64,000 nucleotides of DNA from Dillenia suffruticosa (taxonomy: Eukaryota > Streptophyta > Magnoliopsida > Dilleniales > Dilleniaceae), in NCBI GenBank assembly GCA_033439265.1, contig JAVTVX010000019.1, positions 5,649,501-5,713,500 on the forward strand, given 5' to 3'. The translations under genes were made by a program, and so were the position numbers. Shown piece by piece: positions 1-12,189 of this stretch (position 1 is its first letter; each line of letters starts with the position of its first letter). Under the pieces are notes generated by a model. That model was given only the letters and a program-made list of their open reading frames with translations, did not search any database and was not told where the DNA came from.

Positions 1-68
1 GGCGAGAGATGAGAGAGGGTAACGGGAGAGAAATGAGGGAAAGAAATTGGGAAAGTGACTTTTCACTT

Positions 69-106
<38 letters not shown>

Positions 107-121
107 CTTTGTCGGTGCCAC
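1..121 (-). repeat. Possible edge of a Tekay-type LTR (minus strand)
   Basis: GA-rich sequence is followed by a T run of more than 30 bases. Read on the minus strand this gives an A-run, then an AAAGTC-like stretch and a CT-rich, CCCAATTT-containing stretch. That is the order seen at the 5' edges of the solo LTR at 9,596 and of the element B LTRs. The edge is not clean and most of the LTR would lie outside the window, so this is only a resemblance. Confidence 0.3.
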
Positions 122-957
122 AAAAATTCTGGTATCGGCCAAATGAGAGATAAGATCTGCAAAACTATGAGTATTCAACTTGTGCATACAGGAGGGGAGA
201 GACCGATTGATCCAGTGATCTAAACGAGGAGATGCCTTAGACCTCTGATAATTGCTAGCCATCCATCTCCAGAATAATCAGAGACAACGCTAACAACACC
301 TCTGGGCAGAAGTTAATACCATTAAAGGTACTCTTACAATGATCTTTCCAAATGGTTCAAAGAGTGAACATAAAACGAATAGACTATGGGAGCTATATAT
401 GAATAACATTGGACAAGCAATTGCGAGCCAACCAATTAAAAATCAACTACATACCCAACACCATCCGAGAGAGCAAAAAAGTCTAATGAGTCTGATCCCA
501 AACCTATCAAACTATGGCACAATTCCGGAATAAATACTGATGACAAAATGAATTTTGATGATATGTAAATAATGAGTTAAAGTGATGAGTTAAAGTGAGA
601 ACATGTTGAGAACAATTTGTTAGATTAATAAAACATTAATTTCGAAAATATTAGTATGAGTTAAGAATGATAAAAGACACATATAAGAAATCTAGATCTA
701 AAGTAATCGACTTACTTTTATCATTAGTTGACTCACTAATTTTAGATAATGTACACAAAATTTTAGGTAAGTTGACTTTTATAGGAATATCAGTTGGCTC
801 ATCATACACCATAGACAAACTGAACATAGGCAATAAGCTATTCAAGTCAACTCACCCTAAAAGATCATTCGACTCACTCATTTTATGAAACAATAGAACT
901 AGAATTCAAAATAGTAATGGTCGAATATTTAAAACAATAATGATAAAAAAAATAGAA
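122..957. other. Unassigned AT-rich sequence
   Basis: Only short open frames are present, with no recognisable domain, intron-exon pattern or RNA gene. Short frames on either strand around 340-890 look like chance. Confidence 0.5.
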
Positions 958-2200
958 CATATAATATATAGGTCAAGTCGACCTGCTATAAACTATAAGT
1001 CGACTAACACATTCAGTATTTAAAAACTTTTGTGAAGAATAAGACAACACTAAGCCATAGAGCCCACATATGCTCAACCATAAAGTATAAGATATTAGGA
1101 CATGTCATGAGTCATAGCACGTAATGTTATGAGTTACAATATATGTCAAGACATAGGACAGACATTAAAATCTAAGTCACAAACTATATATAGTCGACTT
1201 ACATGCTACCCTAAATTGACTTACACTATGAGAACTTAGAAAAATAAGTACAACATGAGTTACGACACATGTCACAGCACATGTCATAACATGAGCCACA
1301 GCATATCATGACACATGCTATGGCACAGACACGACACAAGCTACGACATTTCATGACATGAGCCATGGCACAAGTCATAAGACAAGCCACACCGTGTTAT
1401 GACATGAGCTAAGATATGAGTCACGACACATGTTAAGGTACACAAGGTTATGTCGACACAAGAAAGAGTTTGTGTCGACACAACATAGGCACCAGTCGAC
1501 TCACCCCATCACCAAGTTAACTTGCACGTCTAAAACTTAGAAAAATGCTAAATAAGAGCAAACTTTTGTCGACATAAAAAAGTTGTTATGTTGACACAAG
1601 ATATCCAAAATGAAGAACGGCTCATAGACACTAGGAGAAGTTGGCTCACACTACACTTTAGTCGACTCGCATGAAGGTTGCATTTTATAGAACACCTCAC
1701 TAGCTAAAAGCATGAGCAAACCTATTTGTACCAAACCAAATACCATATAATCTTAGCCAAAATGTACTAAACTGACTCGAGATAGTTTGTAAGTCATCAT
1801 GCACATTGTACGATGCATACACACATAAGAAGGGATAGGAGGAAGTCGATTCGCAACGAAGTTCAAGTGGACTCTCATAAAGCTTGGAGAAAAAATGATT
1901 AAGTACTAAAAGCTTATGTCGACACAATCAAACTCCAAAGGCCAAAAGTTTAAGTTGTATAGAAGACCAGTCAACTAATAAAGAATGCAAGTCAACTTGC
2001 ACCATAGATTCACGAGCAAATTTTAAGTATAGAAAGAATTATGTCGACATAAGAAAATAACTATGCTAACACAAAAACCGATTCAAGCTCATATTTCTGA
2101 ACATATTCGAGAGGCAATCAACTCATGACATGAAGACAACGAACTTATGAAGAAGAGAAAGTCGACTTACTATGAGTAATGATTAATTATTCAGAAAATC
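958..2200. repeat. GTCGAC-rich degenerate repeat region
   Basis: The palindrome GTCGAC occurs about 11 times (near 975, 1001, 1192, 1450, 1472, 1496, 1568, 1662, 1918, 2042 and 2160). It is usually followed by ACACAA/ACATAA or by TCAC/TTAC. Between about 1,230 and 1,440 there is a degenerate minisatellite built from variants of ATGACATGAGCCA. No coding potential is visible. It could be a decayed LTR or the internal region of a non-autonomous element; I could not find its boundaries. Confidence 0.45.
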
Positions 2201-3537
2201 TATTTGAGCCATAAATGAAATCACAATCACCCTCAATAGCTACAAATGAGCATTAAATGATTTACAATGGCTAGATTATCAAGAGATACTATAAATACAA
2301 TATCAAATAAAGTTCAAACATCTTTTGGAACTCTTGAAACATTTATTACTCTTGATTGTATTAAGATCTTCACTATACTTTCAATTTCTTTAGTTGTATT
2401 TATTGTGAATTACAAAGATCATATCTCAACATTAAAGTTCAAGACTGTAACCTTATTTTTCTTTACACATACTTTGTAATTGGCCAGATGAAAGGGTCTG
2501 CTTGGTCTGAGATTAGTTATCTCGAAGAAAATAAGTTAGATTTGCTAATATCTATGTAAACTAGTTATGAGTGTTTGAGTGAAACACTTGATGAAATTTA
2601 ATTAACACCAATTCAAACTAATTGTTGTACAATTTTTGGAGAAATATAGTGGATTGAAAACTTAGATATAGTTTAGAAGTAGATATACACCAAGAAGAGT
2701 AGAACAACTATATGTCATTGTGTCAATTCTTTTTCTTTTCTCCATTCTCTTCCCTGATCTTAACCTTCAAACTTCTAGAAAAATCAAAATGTGTAAAACA
2801 ATCTATTTACCCCATTTAAGTTGCCAGAATCTTGATTTTCCAACTTAATACTATGCTTATATCCATGTGAATCTCACATTTTTAGCGATGATTTACAAAT
2901 TCACGTTCTAGTACTTAAAAGCAAGATATATAATTTATTGTTAACTTCACAAAATTTGTAAATTTCTAAATTAGTAAAAAAAAAAAAGGATTTATAAATA
3001 AACTTCATTAGAGTTTGTGACTTATTTTTGAATAATTATTTTACTTTACTTACTCAAAAATTTAAAAGTAATTAAGTAAATAATAATATAATATTTGTAT
3101 TGTTGTTCCTAATATAGAAATTTAATTGCACTCCATATTTTTAATTTTGGTTGTTTCGTTTACAAATGAACTGCACAATTCATTTTATTCCAAATGAATT
3201 GAGCTTATTTTTCATTTAATTCTAAAAATAGGATAAAAGACAATAAATAGAAAATTTTTATATTCTACCGGAATAAATAATTTTTATTTTTTAAAATTTA
3301 ATAGTTTTTTAATTTGATGATATTTTAAGAATGCATAAAAAGATTAGTCAGATAATTATATAAGAGGATTAAAACAAATAATTTGAATAATCTAAATTTC
3401 AAATAGGTATCTTTGTGTCCCCAATTGAAACAAAAAAATAATAATTAAATAATATTTAGGCGCATAAAATCTCAATGAATCTTATTATTATTTTTTTAAA
3501 AAAAAGGGCAAAGAGCAAAGTGCGGGTGGAAATAGTA

Positions 3538-3730
3538 AGCAGCACGTGGGACGGCGAGTTGGGTGAGCGAAGCACGAAGGAGAAGGAAAGAGCCGCTGGC
3601 GGACGGCGCGCAATGCACACGCAAGCATCAGAAAAACAAAGACATCTCCCTTATGTCACCCACCGTGTCAATTGACGTCAGCGTATGCTTAAATTACAAC
3701 AAGCCTATCCTTATCTTCCACGTGGGCGAC
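3538..3730 (+). promoter_or_regulatory. G-box / CRE-like motif cluster
   Basis: CACGTGG occurs near 3,542 and 3,720, and TGACGTCA near 3,675, inside a GC-richer island surrounded by AT-rich DNA. CACGTG and TGACGTCA are known binding cores for plant bZIP and bHLH factors. No gene can be seen downstream, so promoter function is only an inference. Confidence 0.25.
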
Positions 3731-3786
3731 GATGAGGTGCTTTCAAGGATTGCCTCGTGGGTGACGATATGGTGACGCCACAACAG

Positions 3787-3852
3787 CCAGTCGTTGCCAC
3801 TGGCCTGTGCGATTACATATGTTGCTTCCATTCCCACGCTTCTCACGTTTGA
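3787..3852 (+). repeat. Duplicated block, copy 1 (partner at 5,457-5,525)
   Basis: About 65 bases, from GTTGCCACTGGCCTGTGC to CCCACGCTTCTCACGTTTG, recur with few changes 1.67 kb downstream. The block is not obviously part of any transposon here. Confidence 0.75.
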
Positions 3853-4489
3853 TTATCAATTTCATAACGAAACAATTGATAAAAAATCTTAGTTGCAAAA
3901 TTTTAGCAAACGATAGTGAATTCAATGGAAAATAAATTTTAATACAAAGAGTGATAATCATGTAAACTTTGAGAGACTTTTTACTAGTTTTAAAGTTTGA
4001 GGGGCTAATTGCTAAATTGAAAACTTAGTTGGGGAATTTTGCATTTTGTGCTTTTTCTATTAAAGATGACGCAGGGATTTCTAATCGTTCTGTGTACGGA
4101 ATCTGTGGGGCCGTGAAAGGATAGAACATATAAGATTAGATTGAGATGTGGCCATTTAGCTTTCTTTAAGTGGGCCATTTATTTAAAACAAGCCTCAATA
4201 TATTTTTTTTTTTTTATTTTTTATTTGACCAATCGATAAATTTTATACGGGAAGAGTTATTCCGATGTTATTTTTTTATTATTAAAATTTAAAATTTTAA
4301 TTAAAAGATTTAATTTTTTAACGAAACCAACTGTCAATTGAAATGATATATTTTGATTTCCTCAAAATGTCTCGGTCCTAAAGGAAGGCGCATGTTTATT
4401 TTTGATTGGTTCAAGCCTTGCAATTACAGCTATGTTATCTGTAAAAATTTCGTAATATTAATATTTTTATTTTTAATATTTTAAAAAAA

Positions 4490-4810
4490 TATTTTAATAT
4501 ATTAAATTAATTAATATTTATATAAAATGTTTATATTTTTTATATTTATACATTTATAAATTATTTATTTATATAATTATAATTATAATTTTTATTTTAT
4601 ATTATTTATACTATAATCAATAATTATATATTTGATCATAATTATTTTATTATTTTTATAAAATAATTAATATTTATATAAAATTTTTATATTTTTGTAC
4701 TTACATTTTCCCATATTTTCGTTATTTGTGTTTTTACATAATGTTATTTTTTCAAATGGTTTCGTATTCATTTCAATTTTTTTTCTTTTTTGTTTTACTT
4801 CCATTCCTGT
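4490..4810 (+). repeat. AT-rich duplicated block, copy 1
   Basis: The block contains ATTAAATTAATTAATATTTA and a following T/A-rich tract that recur at about 5,700-5,860. The order is the same, including the later TTTTTACA and GTGTTATTTTCGTAT-like pieces. No gene is seen. Confidence 0.45.
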
Positions 4811-5456
4811 GCTATCCAAACATAATCAAAGTATCAAATAAAAAAGTTAAAATTACAACAGATGATTTTAAATTAAATTATATCTTGTTTTGCAAGAAAT
4901 TAAAATTACAAAATTCTGCTTGGTAATTGCAAAAAGGTACGAGACTTTGTATTTTTTTTTTTTTACTTTAAGAGGTTTTTGTTTTCGTATTATTATGTAG
5001 ATTCAATATTTGGATGTTTTGAGTTTGAGACATTTAGTACATAAGGTAATTGGATTAAATTTAATTACAAAATAAAGAAAAAGGAGAAGGAGTATTTCAA
5101 ACCGAATTAATTCTCGGGATTTTATGTTCACCACGCCGGATCTTTATTGAGGAAAAGAATAAATGAAACACAATGGGATACACCATTGGACAGTTTATAC
5201 ATTGAGATAGATATTAAATATTTTAATTAAAAATCGGATTTAAATCTTATGAATAGAAAAAATTATATTAGAAGAGCTCTCATATAAAGAGTCTAATAAT
5301 GATTTGAATCATATTAATTAAAAAATATAATTTTAAATATCAATCGATCAAATATTGATTTTCATAATGCTTTTTACACCCACCAAGGATTTTGTTTTTC
5401 ATATATATCCCGTATCGTCACTAATGTTAAGTTGCATGATGGTTTCCCCACTATTG

Positions 5457-5525
5457 CAAGTTGTTGCCGCTGGCCTGTGCTGTGATTACATATGATGCTT
5501 CCTGTCCCACGCTTCTCACGTTTGC
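5457..5525 (+). repeat. Duplicated block, copy 2 (partner at 3,787-3,852)
   Basis: This is a second copy of the block ending in CCCACGCTTCTCACGTTTG. It has a short insertion (GTGCTGTGATTAC versus GTGCGATTAC) and several substitutions, so the duplication is not recent. Confidence 0.75.
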
Positions 5526-5696
5526 TTTCAACCCCTCTCTTATTTTTTATTTTTATTTTTTGAATTTATATATAAGATTTGAATCTCGAATCATAAAATT
5601 TAAAGAGTAAAATTATTCTCTCTGTCTTACACACACAATATATATTATGTTCTTATACATACAAACTTTTCTTTTTATTTTTGAAATTTATTTTTA

Positions 5697-5860
5697 AAAT
5701 GATTCAATATATTAAATTAATTAATATTTATATTAAATTTTTATATTCTTTATATTTATATATTTTTTCATATTTTTCTTTTATACATTTTTACAAAGTG
5801 TTATTTTCGTATATCGATTTGTATCCGTTTTTGTTTTTTTTATTTTTATTTACATGCGAC
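5697..5860 (+). repeat. AT-rich duplicated block, copy 2
   Basis: This is a shorter copy of the block at 4,490-4,810. A 92-codon open frame across it is compositional (Phe/Tyr/Ile-rich) and not a gene. Confidence 0.45.
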
Positions 5861-7696
5861 ATGTATTATATGTACATGTATATATATTGTTTTCATGTAG
5901 TTAAAACTTCAAAAAATAAAACAAATAAAGATACAAAAGTTACGCGTGAATTTGTTTAACCAAAGAATAGATTTCTAGAAATCACAAAGTTTTCTGACAT
6001 CGGTTATCATGTTATTTTTATATTATTTGTTATAATATATTATGTATTAAAATTAAATTAATAATTAATTTAATTTTCATAATGGTTTCTACACCCCCAA
6101 GGATTTTTTTTTTTTATTTTTTTTTTTTATGTTAAGTTGCATAAACCTTGATCCAAACTTATGGCTAATATTTTGATTACTTTTTGAAATATTTCTATGG
6201 CCACGTTTCTCAACATTTAGGATACTGGTACTGTCTCAAGGAAGCTCATTTTGACAATACTAATATATTTTTATATCATGGATAAGTAGTTGGTGCAGCG
6301 GATAGGTCATTGTGTCCCTTAATTAAGATTACGATATTAATTTATGATTTGAGTATAGAGTTGATTACGTTAGAAAACTCCTACCCCCAAGAGGGAACTC
6401 AATTAGATTGAGACATATTAGTTAAGACAAATTTTCAGATACCGATCGGTGGACTGAGTTCAAGGACACCAAATATATATATATATTATTTCAACATCAC
6501 TATTTTCTAGGTGAAATTGTTTCTATATTTTTTAGAAATTATTTCAACTGAATTTTCTATTACGCGGATTGTATGTTATAATTGATAGAAGAGTTAGCAT
6601 AATAGATATTATTTTCCCTATGGAATGCATAGTATAACAGTTAGTATACTCAGATATTTTCTCTTGTAGTATATTTGATTCTTACTAGTAATTTGGATAT
6701 ATTTAGTAGTTGTATGGGAAAGAGTTACTTTCGGTAATATTGTAATACTGAATTTATGAATATTTTATTGAACCTTTTGCATACAAAAGGTTCAATGTTA
6801 TTTGGGATTGATGCCCATGTGGCATTGAGAGTAAGGTTGGGCTGCTGGATTATGTGGAGCACATCGGAAAGATAATGGACATCTAATACGGATTGTGACC
6901 CCCAATTTAACAAAAATAATGCTATGGTGACCCATATTTTATATGATATGTGATAAAAAATTAATTTGATATGACATTTCGCATAATAAGTTGTCATTTT
7001 ACGTTAAAAAAAAATTAATTTTATTTTATTTTTTTGATGAATAACCAAGACCCATATTTAATAGTTAATGCAAGTATTAATTTCTTTTCATATAACGTTA
7101 ATTTTTTTTACTTAATTATCGGTATTTATAAATCTAATTTAAAAACTGTCTCTATCTATAGTTAATTTTTTATTTTTAAAAATCAAATTTGAGATATTAA
7201 TTAACGTCTATAGTGTTTTATTACTGGACTCACCGAAAGCTTATTATTCACTTAAAGGGTAAACCACCCAAAGTTGATCACGGGACCCTTTTCGTAATAA
7301 ACAATGGCAAATGATTAAGACTTTGTAATCAAATCAAAAGAAATATTAAATTTCATATACTGATATACACCACCAGCCTAATAATATATCTGGTGAATGT
7401 ATATATCTTTGTGCATTAAATTTTCATTCCTGTCTTCTCTTTCTTGGTGGTTAGATTAGACATGTCATATGGGTCTTTCTCTCATAGCATCACTGAATTA
7501 GTTCCCAAGGAGTTAGTTTAATGATCATAATCCCTTCCAATTTTAAATCTTTGTGTAACAAAAAAAAAATAAAAAAATAACGTCACTGAATTAAACAATG
7601 CAACTCCAACAATGGGTATGACTTACAACTCTCACCAAAGGACTAGTATTTGATTTATACATAATTAAACAAAATTCATCCGAATTTGGTAAAAAA

Positions 7697-7750
7697 TCTC
7701 AAATAATATTAAGATACAGTGATCTCAAATAATATTAAGATATAGTGATG
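7697..7750 (+). repeat. 26-bp tandem duplication
   Basis: A 26-bp unit beginning CTCAAATAATATTAAGATA is present twice head to tail with one base change. It is typical of replication slippage. Confidence 0.8.
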
Positions 7751-8170
7751 TAGGATCTTAAGCAACCATCATAGAGCATTGCTTTATTGAATTTATTGTT
7801 ATTATGATTTAGTGCATATACCATCACATTAAATTTAACAAAATCACGAGTAATGTTATTTTCATCAAATGATTTACAGCCTAAAGAGATCAAATCTAAG
7901 TCAATATTAGTAAAAAAATAAATAAATTGAACAATTTTAAATTTGTCATAATCAAGCTAAAAAAAAATTAAAAATATATTAAGATAAAGGGTTAGGTAAA
8001 ATATGATCTATGTGATACTTTTGAAGGTATACTTTTTCTGCTTGCTTCTTTTGGCCCACACACAAGGAGACAGGCAGAGGTGAACCTTTGACCTTTTATG
8101 TGGAAAATTGAAAGTAGAAAATATTAGACCAGAGAAATTAAGGCGCTTTCCTTGAATTCAAGAAGAACGC

Positions 8171-8195
8171 CAAAAAAAAAAAAAAAAAAAAAAAA
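8171..8195 (+). repeat. Poly(A) run
   Basis: A run of more than 20 A bases lies in AT-rich DNA. It could be a retroposon tail, but no element body was recognised next to it. Confidence 0.6.
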
Positions 8196-9590
8196 TAGGT
8201 ACCAACGGATATGGAATGTTAATTTTCATAATTAAATTTTGAGTTTAAAATTTAAAAATAGAAAAAATTATATTAAGAGAGTCATCCTATAAATAAGTTC
8301 ACATTCAAAATAAATTTATTAAAATATGATTTTAAATAACACTTATAAAAAAATAATTTAAAAAGGATAGGCACAATGACCCACCCGACACCAATATAAA
8401 TCCATAGACTTGATTCGTAGAATTGTAAAACTTTTGGGGTCCCATCATGATTTTGGGTTGCCTCCTTTGAGATAATTACGGAAAGCATGACTTGTTGAAG
8501 TGTCTTGATTGTGTATGAGAAGAGTTTGAAACTTAAAATCCACTACCACTCGAAGGGCAGTTAAAAACTACACGATTGGCATTCGATTTTGAAGGTACCA
8601 AGTTTTTAAACCAATTAACGAAAAGTTTAATGATAAAATATTAAATTTATTTAATCAAAATCTTGAATTCAAAAAATAGATATCGAAAGAATCCATTATT
8701 AAATTGAACCTCATAATTCATCAAAGCGTGTGTTCAAGTAAAAAAACAAAAAAAAGAAAAAAGGTATGAAGTTTTTAATTAATTAGTTTGCTAAGGTTGA
8801 TGGATTGCATATGAAGTTACATTTTTTCCATTTGATACTTTTCCTTGACACTCCAAGTATCCCCTTTTCCTCTTAATAATTTTCATTTTATTTTTGCCTA
8901 AAATTCAAGACAATAAATGAAATTGTTATTATTTTCCATCTATTTTTCTTTTCTTTCATAAAAAAGAAATAACCATGAAAAATCTGCAAAAATATTTGAA
9001 CTACATTTAGTAACTTTCATGCATGTGTGTGTACGTACAAATTGGTATTCAAATGAGTATTTGCAATTTTCTAGACATCTAGAAATTATATTTTTAGTAG
9101 CTCATTTTGAGTATGGCGAGACTGTGTTTCATGTATAAGGCAAGAGCCCTTTATTGTGGCCCAAGCAGGACCAAAAACTAAAAGGGCTGCATTAGCAGTT
9201 TAGGCTGGCAGCCTATTCTAACCTATCTTGGCCCAAACCGTCCATCCTCACCCAAAGAATAAGATTTTTTCCCCTCTCCCCCCGTCACTTTTATTTAGAA
9301 ACTCTACTAATCTAGCTTAACCAATTATAGAGTTCAATAAGGGGCTAACGCTTTCGGTGCATGTTTTTTCATTTTCAAGTCTCAAACTTGAGATGTTAAA
9401 GAAAACTTAATATTTTATCACTAAATTCATAGGTTATTACTCCATAGAATAACATATTAACATTAACAACTTGATAGTTCAAAACTAATTATGTTTGCAC
9501 AAGATATATATTTTTCTGTACTTACACCTAGGAGGTTTTCACCCATACTCATGTATAAGGTTTGGTAAGCAACCTTGCTTGGATAGAAAA

Positions 9591-9595
9591 TATTA
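9591..9595 (+). repeat. Target-site duplication TATTA (left copy)
   Basis: TATTA directly precedes the solo LTR start TGTACTG and recurs directly after its end ATGTGACA at 21,759-21,763. Confidence 0.85.
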
Positions 9596-12189
9596 TGTAC
9601 TGAGAAGGAAAAAAAAAAGAGCAGAAAAGTCAAAGTTTCTTATTCTCTCCCCTCCCCCACTTCCCCAATTTCCCATTTTTATTTACCGGAAACCCAACCC
9701 CCCTTCTTCCATCTCTCTCTCATCTCTCTCTCTCTTACACTCTTGGCTTCTTCTTTTTCTATCAAAATTTCATTTTATTTCCAAATCTCATCCATAATTT
9801 GAGTTTTCTTGAAGCACAAGGGCACATCGGAGGTTGGGATTAGATCTAGAACAGTTAGATTTCATCTTTTCTCAACTAAGGCTTGGTTCATACATCTCTT
9901 AAAATATTTGCGATTCTTCATTGGTTTTCAAAATTTCTTCCAAACTCAAGTATTTTCAAAGCAATTGTCATGTTTTAGAAGTACTGTAGTATTTCGATTT
10001 AGTTGCAAACATCAGAGAGTGTCAAGGTACCTTAGGCGAGTGAATATCCACTCTCTTTGATTTTATTTCATTTTTCTTTGCTGATTTTGGAGTGTAGAAA
10101 CATGTAAAGGATCCACATTCTTGATTTTGAGTTTTGTAACTCTTTCTCATATGACCGGATGTTGTGTACATGAACTTCCTTGCTTGTGTGTGTGCGAGTG
10201 TTGGAGTTTTGGTTTGCGAATGAGTTTTCTGCAAAGCAAAGGCAAGTGCTGCTTCTCAACATCATCCCTAGATTGCTTCTGAGTTGTTGAATGAGTTCTT
10301 GTATGTATATTGGTATGATTGTTTGAAAATCCGTGATTAGACCTCATAAACTTGTGCCTAAGTGAGTTTGGTTGAATTGATTTGGATTTTTACTGGAATT
10401 TAAGAATGAGAAGCACAAATATTTTATAGTTTATTTAAGTGCTATGGTTTTTGGGCTGAAATTCTTAATTTTTGCATAATGGGTAATTGAGCATGCTGTG
10501 ATCTTTCTCTCATAACTTTCTTTGTACAAAAGCAAATCAAGTGAGATTTTTTGCATATGAAACTAGACTCCGATACTTGAAAATGACATATGATTCGAAG
10601 CATTTGGATGGAAATTGCAATTTTTATGATTTTTCAAAGAATTTTGTAGTACAAAAAAAGTCCTATTCTGCCTTGTTTCGGCTACTTGTTTCCCTTTGAT
10701 TTTGATATGCCTTCTAGATTGAATCAGACTAAACTCTGAACATATAATTTTTAGATTTATGTCTTATCTTTAATGTGAGATAAGAATCATATGATTTGGA
10801 TATGTGCAATTAAAGTTATAACCATTTTTCCATAACTGTGTGATTAAATAATTTATTAAAAAACTAGAATTGTGAAAATATTAAGGAGAAATTGATTGTT
10901 CTAGTATTGGTATATGATTTAATGATTAAATTATGACCAATAAATTAGATTAAGATATTGGAAAAGCTGAAAGAGGGATAATTCTCATTTAGTTGAGAAA
11001 TTTGGGAGAGATTACTCTCTCAAGAGGTGAGTGGACGGATCATTGTACCTTTAATAAGAAATATCATATCAAAATTCTTTTATAAATAGTTTTAAATGAT
11101 TTTATATGATTTTGCATAAACATTTGTGAGTGTGAGATGTCTCGAAATGAGAATTTGAAATTTGTATGCATCCATTTTATTTACAAATAAAAATGTGTCA
11201 TATACTATTAAATAATTTATTCATGAATATTGTGATATGATTTGATAACCATTTGTTGAAATCATGATATATTGAATGAGGTTTGAATGGTTGTGAAAGG
11301 ATAGTATATGTGATGTAAATAGCTATAATCATTCCCTCCATGAAGCGACTTGACAAAGTGACACGATTAGGGATTTTTGACAAAGGAGGGTAAACGCAAC
11401 CTCCTGCGCCCCGTCATACTATTCAGTTGCACCACTGGTGAGATACGAGTTAACGCTAAAGAAAGGGGATGTAGTGTTGTAAATCGAATGAATTGAAAAT
11501 CGCTTGGCGGGCTTCCACTAGGGTTTAGCCAAATCTTGAGAGGAAGTGGTTTGCTTAGGGAGACTCCATATTCTTTGGAAAATATGAAAATTATGGATAT
11601 ATTTATTATTTTGAACTACCATGATTATTGGAACTATATTGTTTGATAAATTGTTTGAATTACATGATTTGACATTCCCACACTCACTTCTCATTTGGTT
11701 GTCATAATCATGCCATTGCACTCTACTAACTGAATATTTTTATACTCACCCTTCTTTTTTTCATTTTTCAGAAGAATTTTAAGTTAGGAGATCTAGTCGA
11801 TTCTAGTGTTGGATTTTGCTGAGCACGAGTTAGTTTTTGAGGAGATTCCTTTGGCGAATACTAACTTTTGTTTTGGATAAATTTTTTTTGAGAAGATTAG
11901 TTGACCCATATGGAGGGCATTTTTTTGGAATTGTAATTAAAATTTTGTTTAGTCATCCCATTTAGATTTCTAAAACTTAAACCGTATTTAAATCTTTTAT
12001 ATTTTATGTCGTTGAATTTTCTCTCAAAATTGTGAAATTTTATTGAATTTAGAAATGATTGGGTTGGTTTTATGCATGCTTTTTGAAAACAAGGATGGAC
12101 CAAGTGGGTCCTTTGCATGTTGACAAGGATAGATCGAGTGAGTTCTTTGCATATTATTGTGTTATTTTGAAAACAAGATGAATACCTTG
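9596..12189 (+). mobile_element. Solo LTR of a Tekay-type Ty3/gypsy element, left part
   Basis: The LTR starts TGTACTGAG, then has an A-run, an AAAGTCAAAG stretch and a CT-rich leader, the same order as in the element B LTRs. Further blocks shared with B include ATTCTCATTTAGTTGA, the GAGAGATTACTCTCTCAAGAGGTGAG region, and the CATTCCCTCCATGAAGCGAC block near 11,330. No PBS or internal region follows. Instead the LTR is cut at 12,189 by element A and resumes at 21,670. Joined conceptually it is about 2.68 kb, matching the 2.62-2.63 kb B LTRs. It is a solo LTR, the usual product of LTR-LTR recombination. Confidence 0.88.

Larger units (their letters stand above)
2201..9590. other. AT-rich intergenic DNA without a supported gene
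   Basis: This stretch is dominated by A/T runs and short chance frames. I see no protein motif, tRNA or transposon terminus in it. It does contain a G-box/CRE-like patch, two duplicated blocks, a 26-bp tandem duplication and a poly(A) run, described separately. It is probably the nearest thing to host intergenic sequence in this window. Confidence 0.5.

Noticed and set aside
604-2815. Complete Copia LTR around the GTCGAC-rich region
   Set aside because: A TGTTGAG start and a possible CA end can be picked, but the 5-base flanks do not match and no PBS follows.
6290-6480. tRNA-derived SINE with box A/B-like sequence
   Set aside because: GGTGCAGCGGATAGGTC and GATTTGAGT only loosely resemble promoter boxes. 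No tail or target duplication was found.
6725-6997. 90-codon minus-strand frame
   Set aside because: It has no recognisable motif, no promoter or partner exon, and sits in AT-rich DNA where such frames occur by chance.
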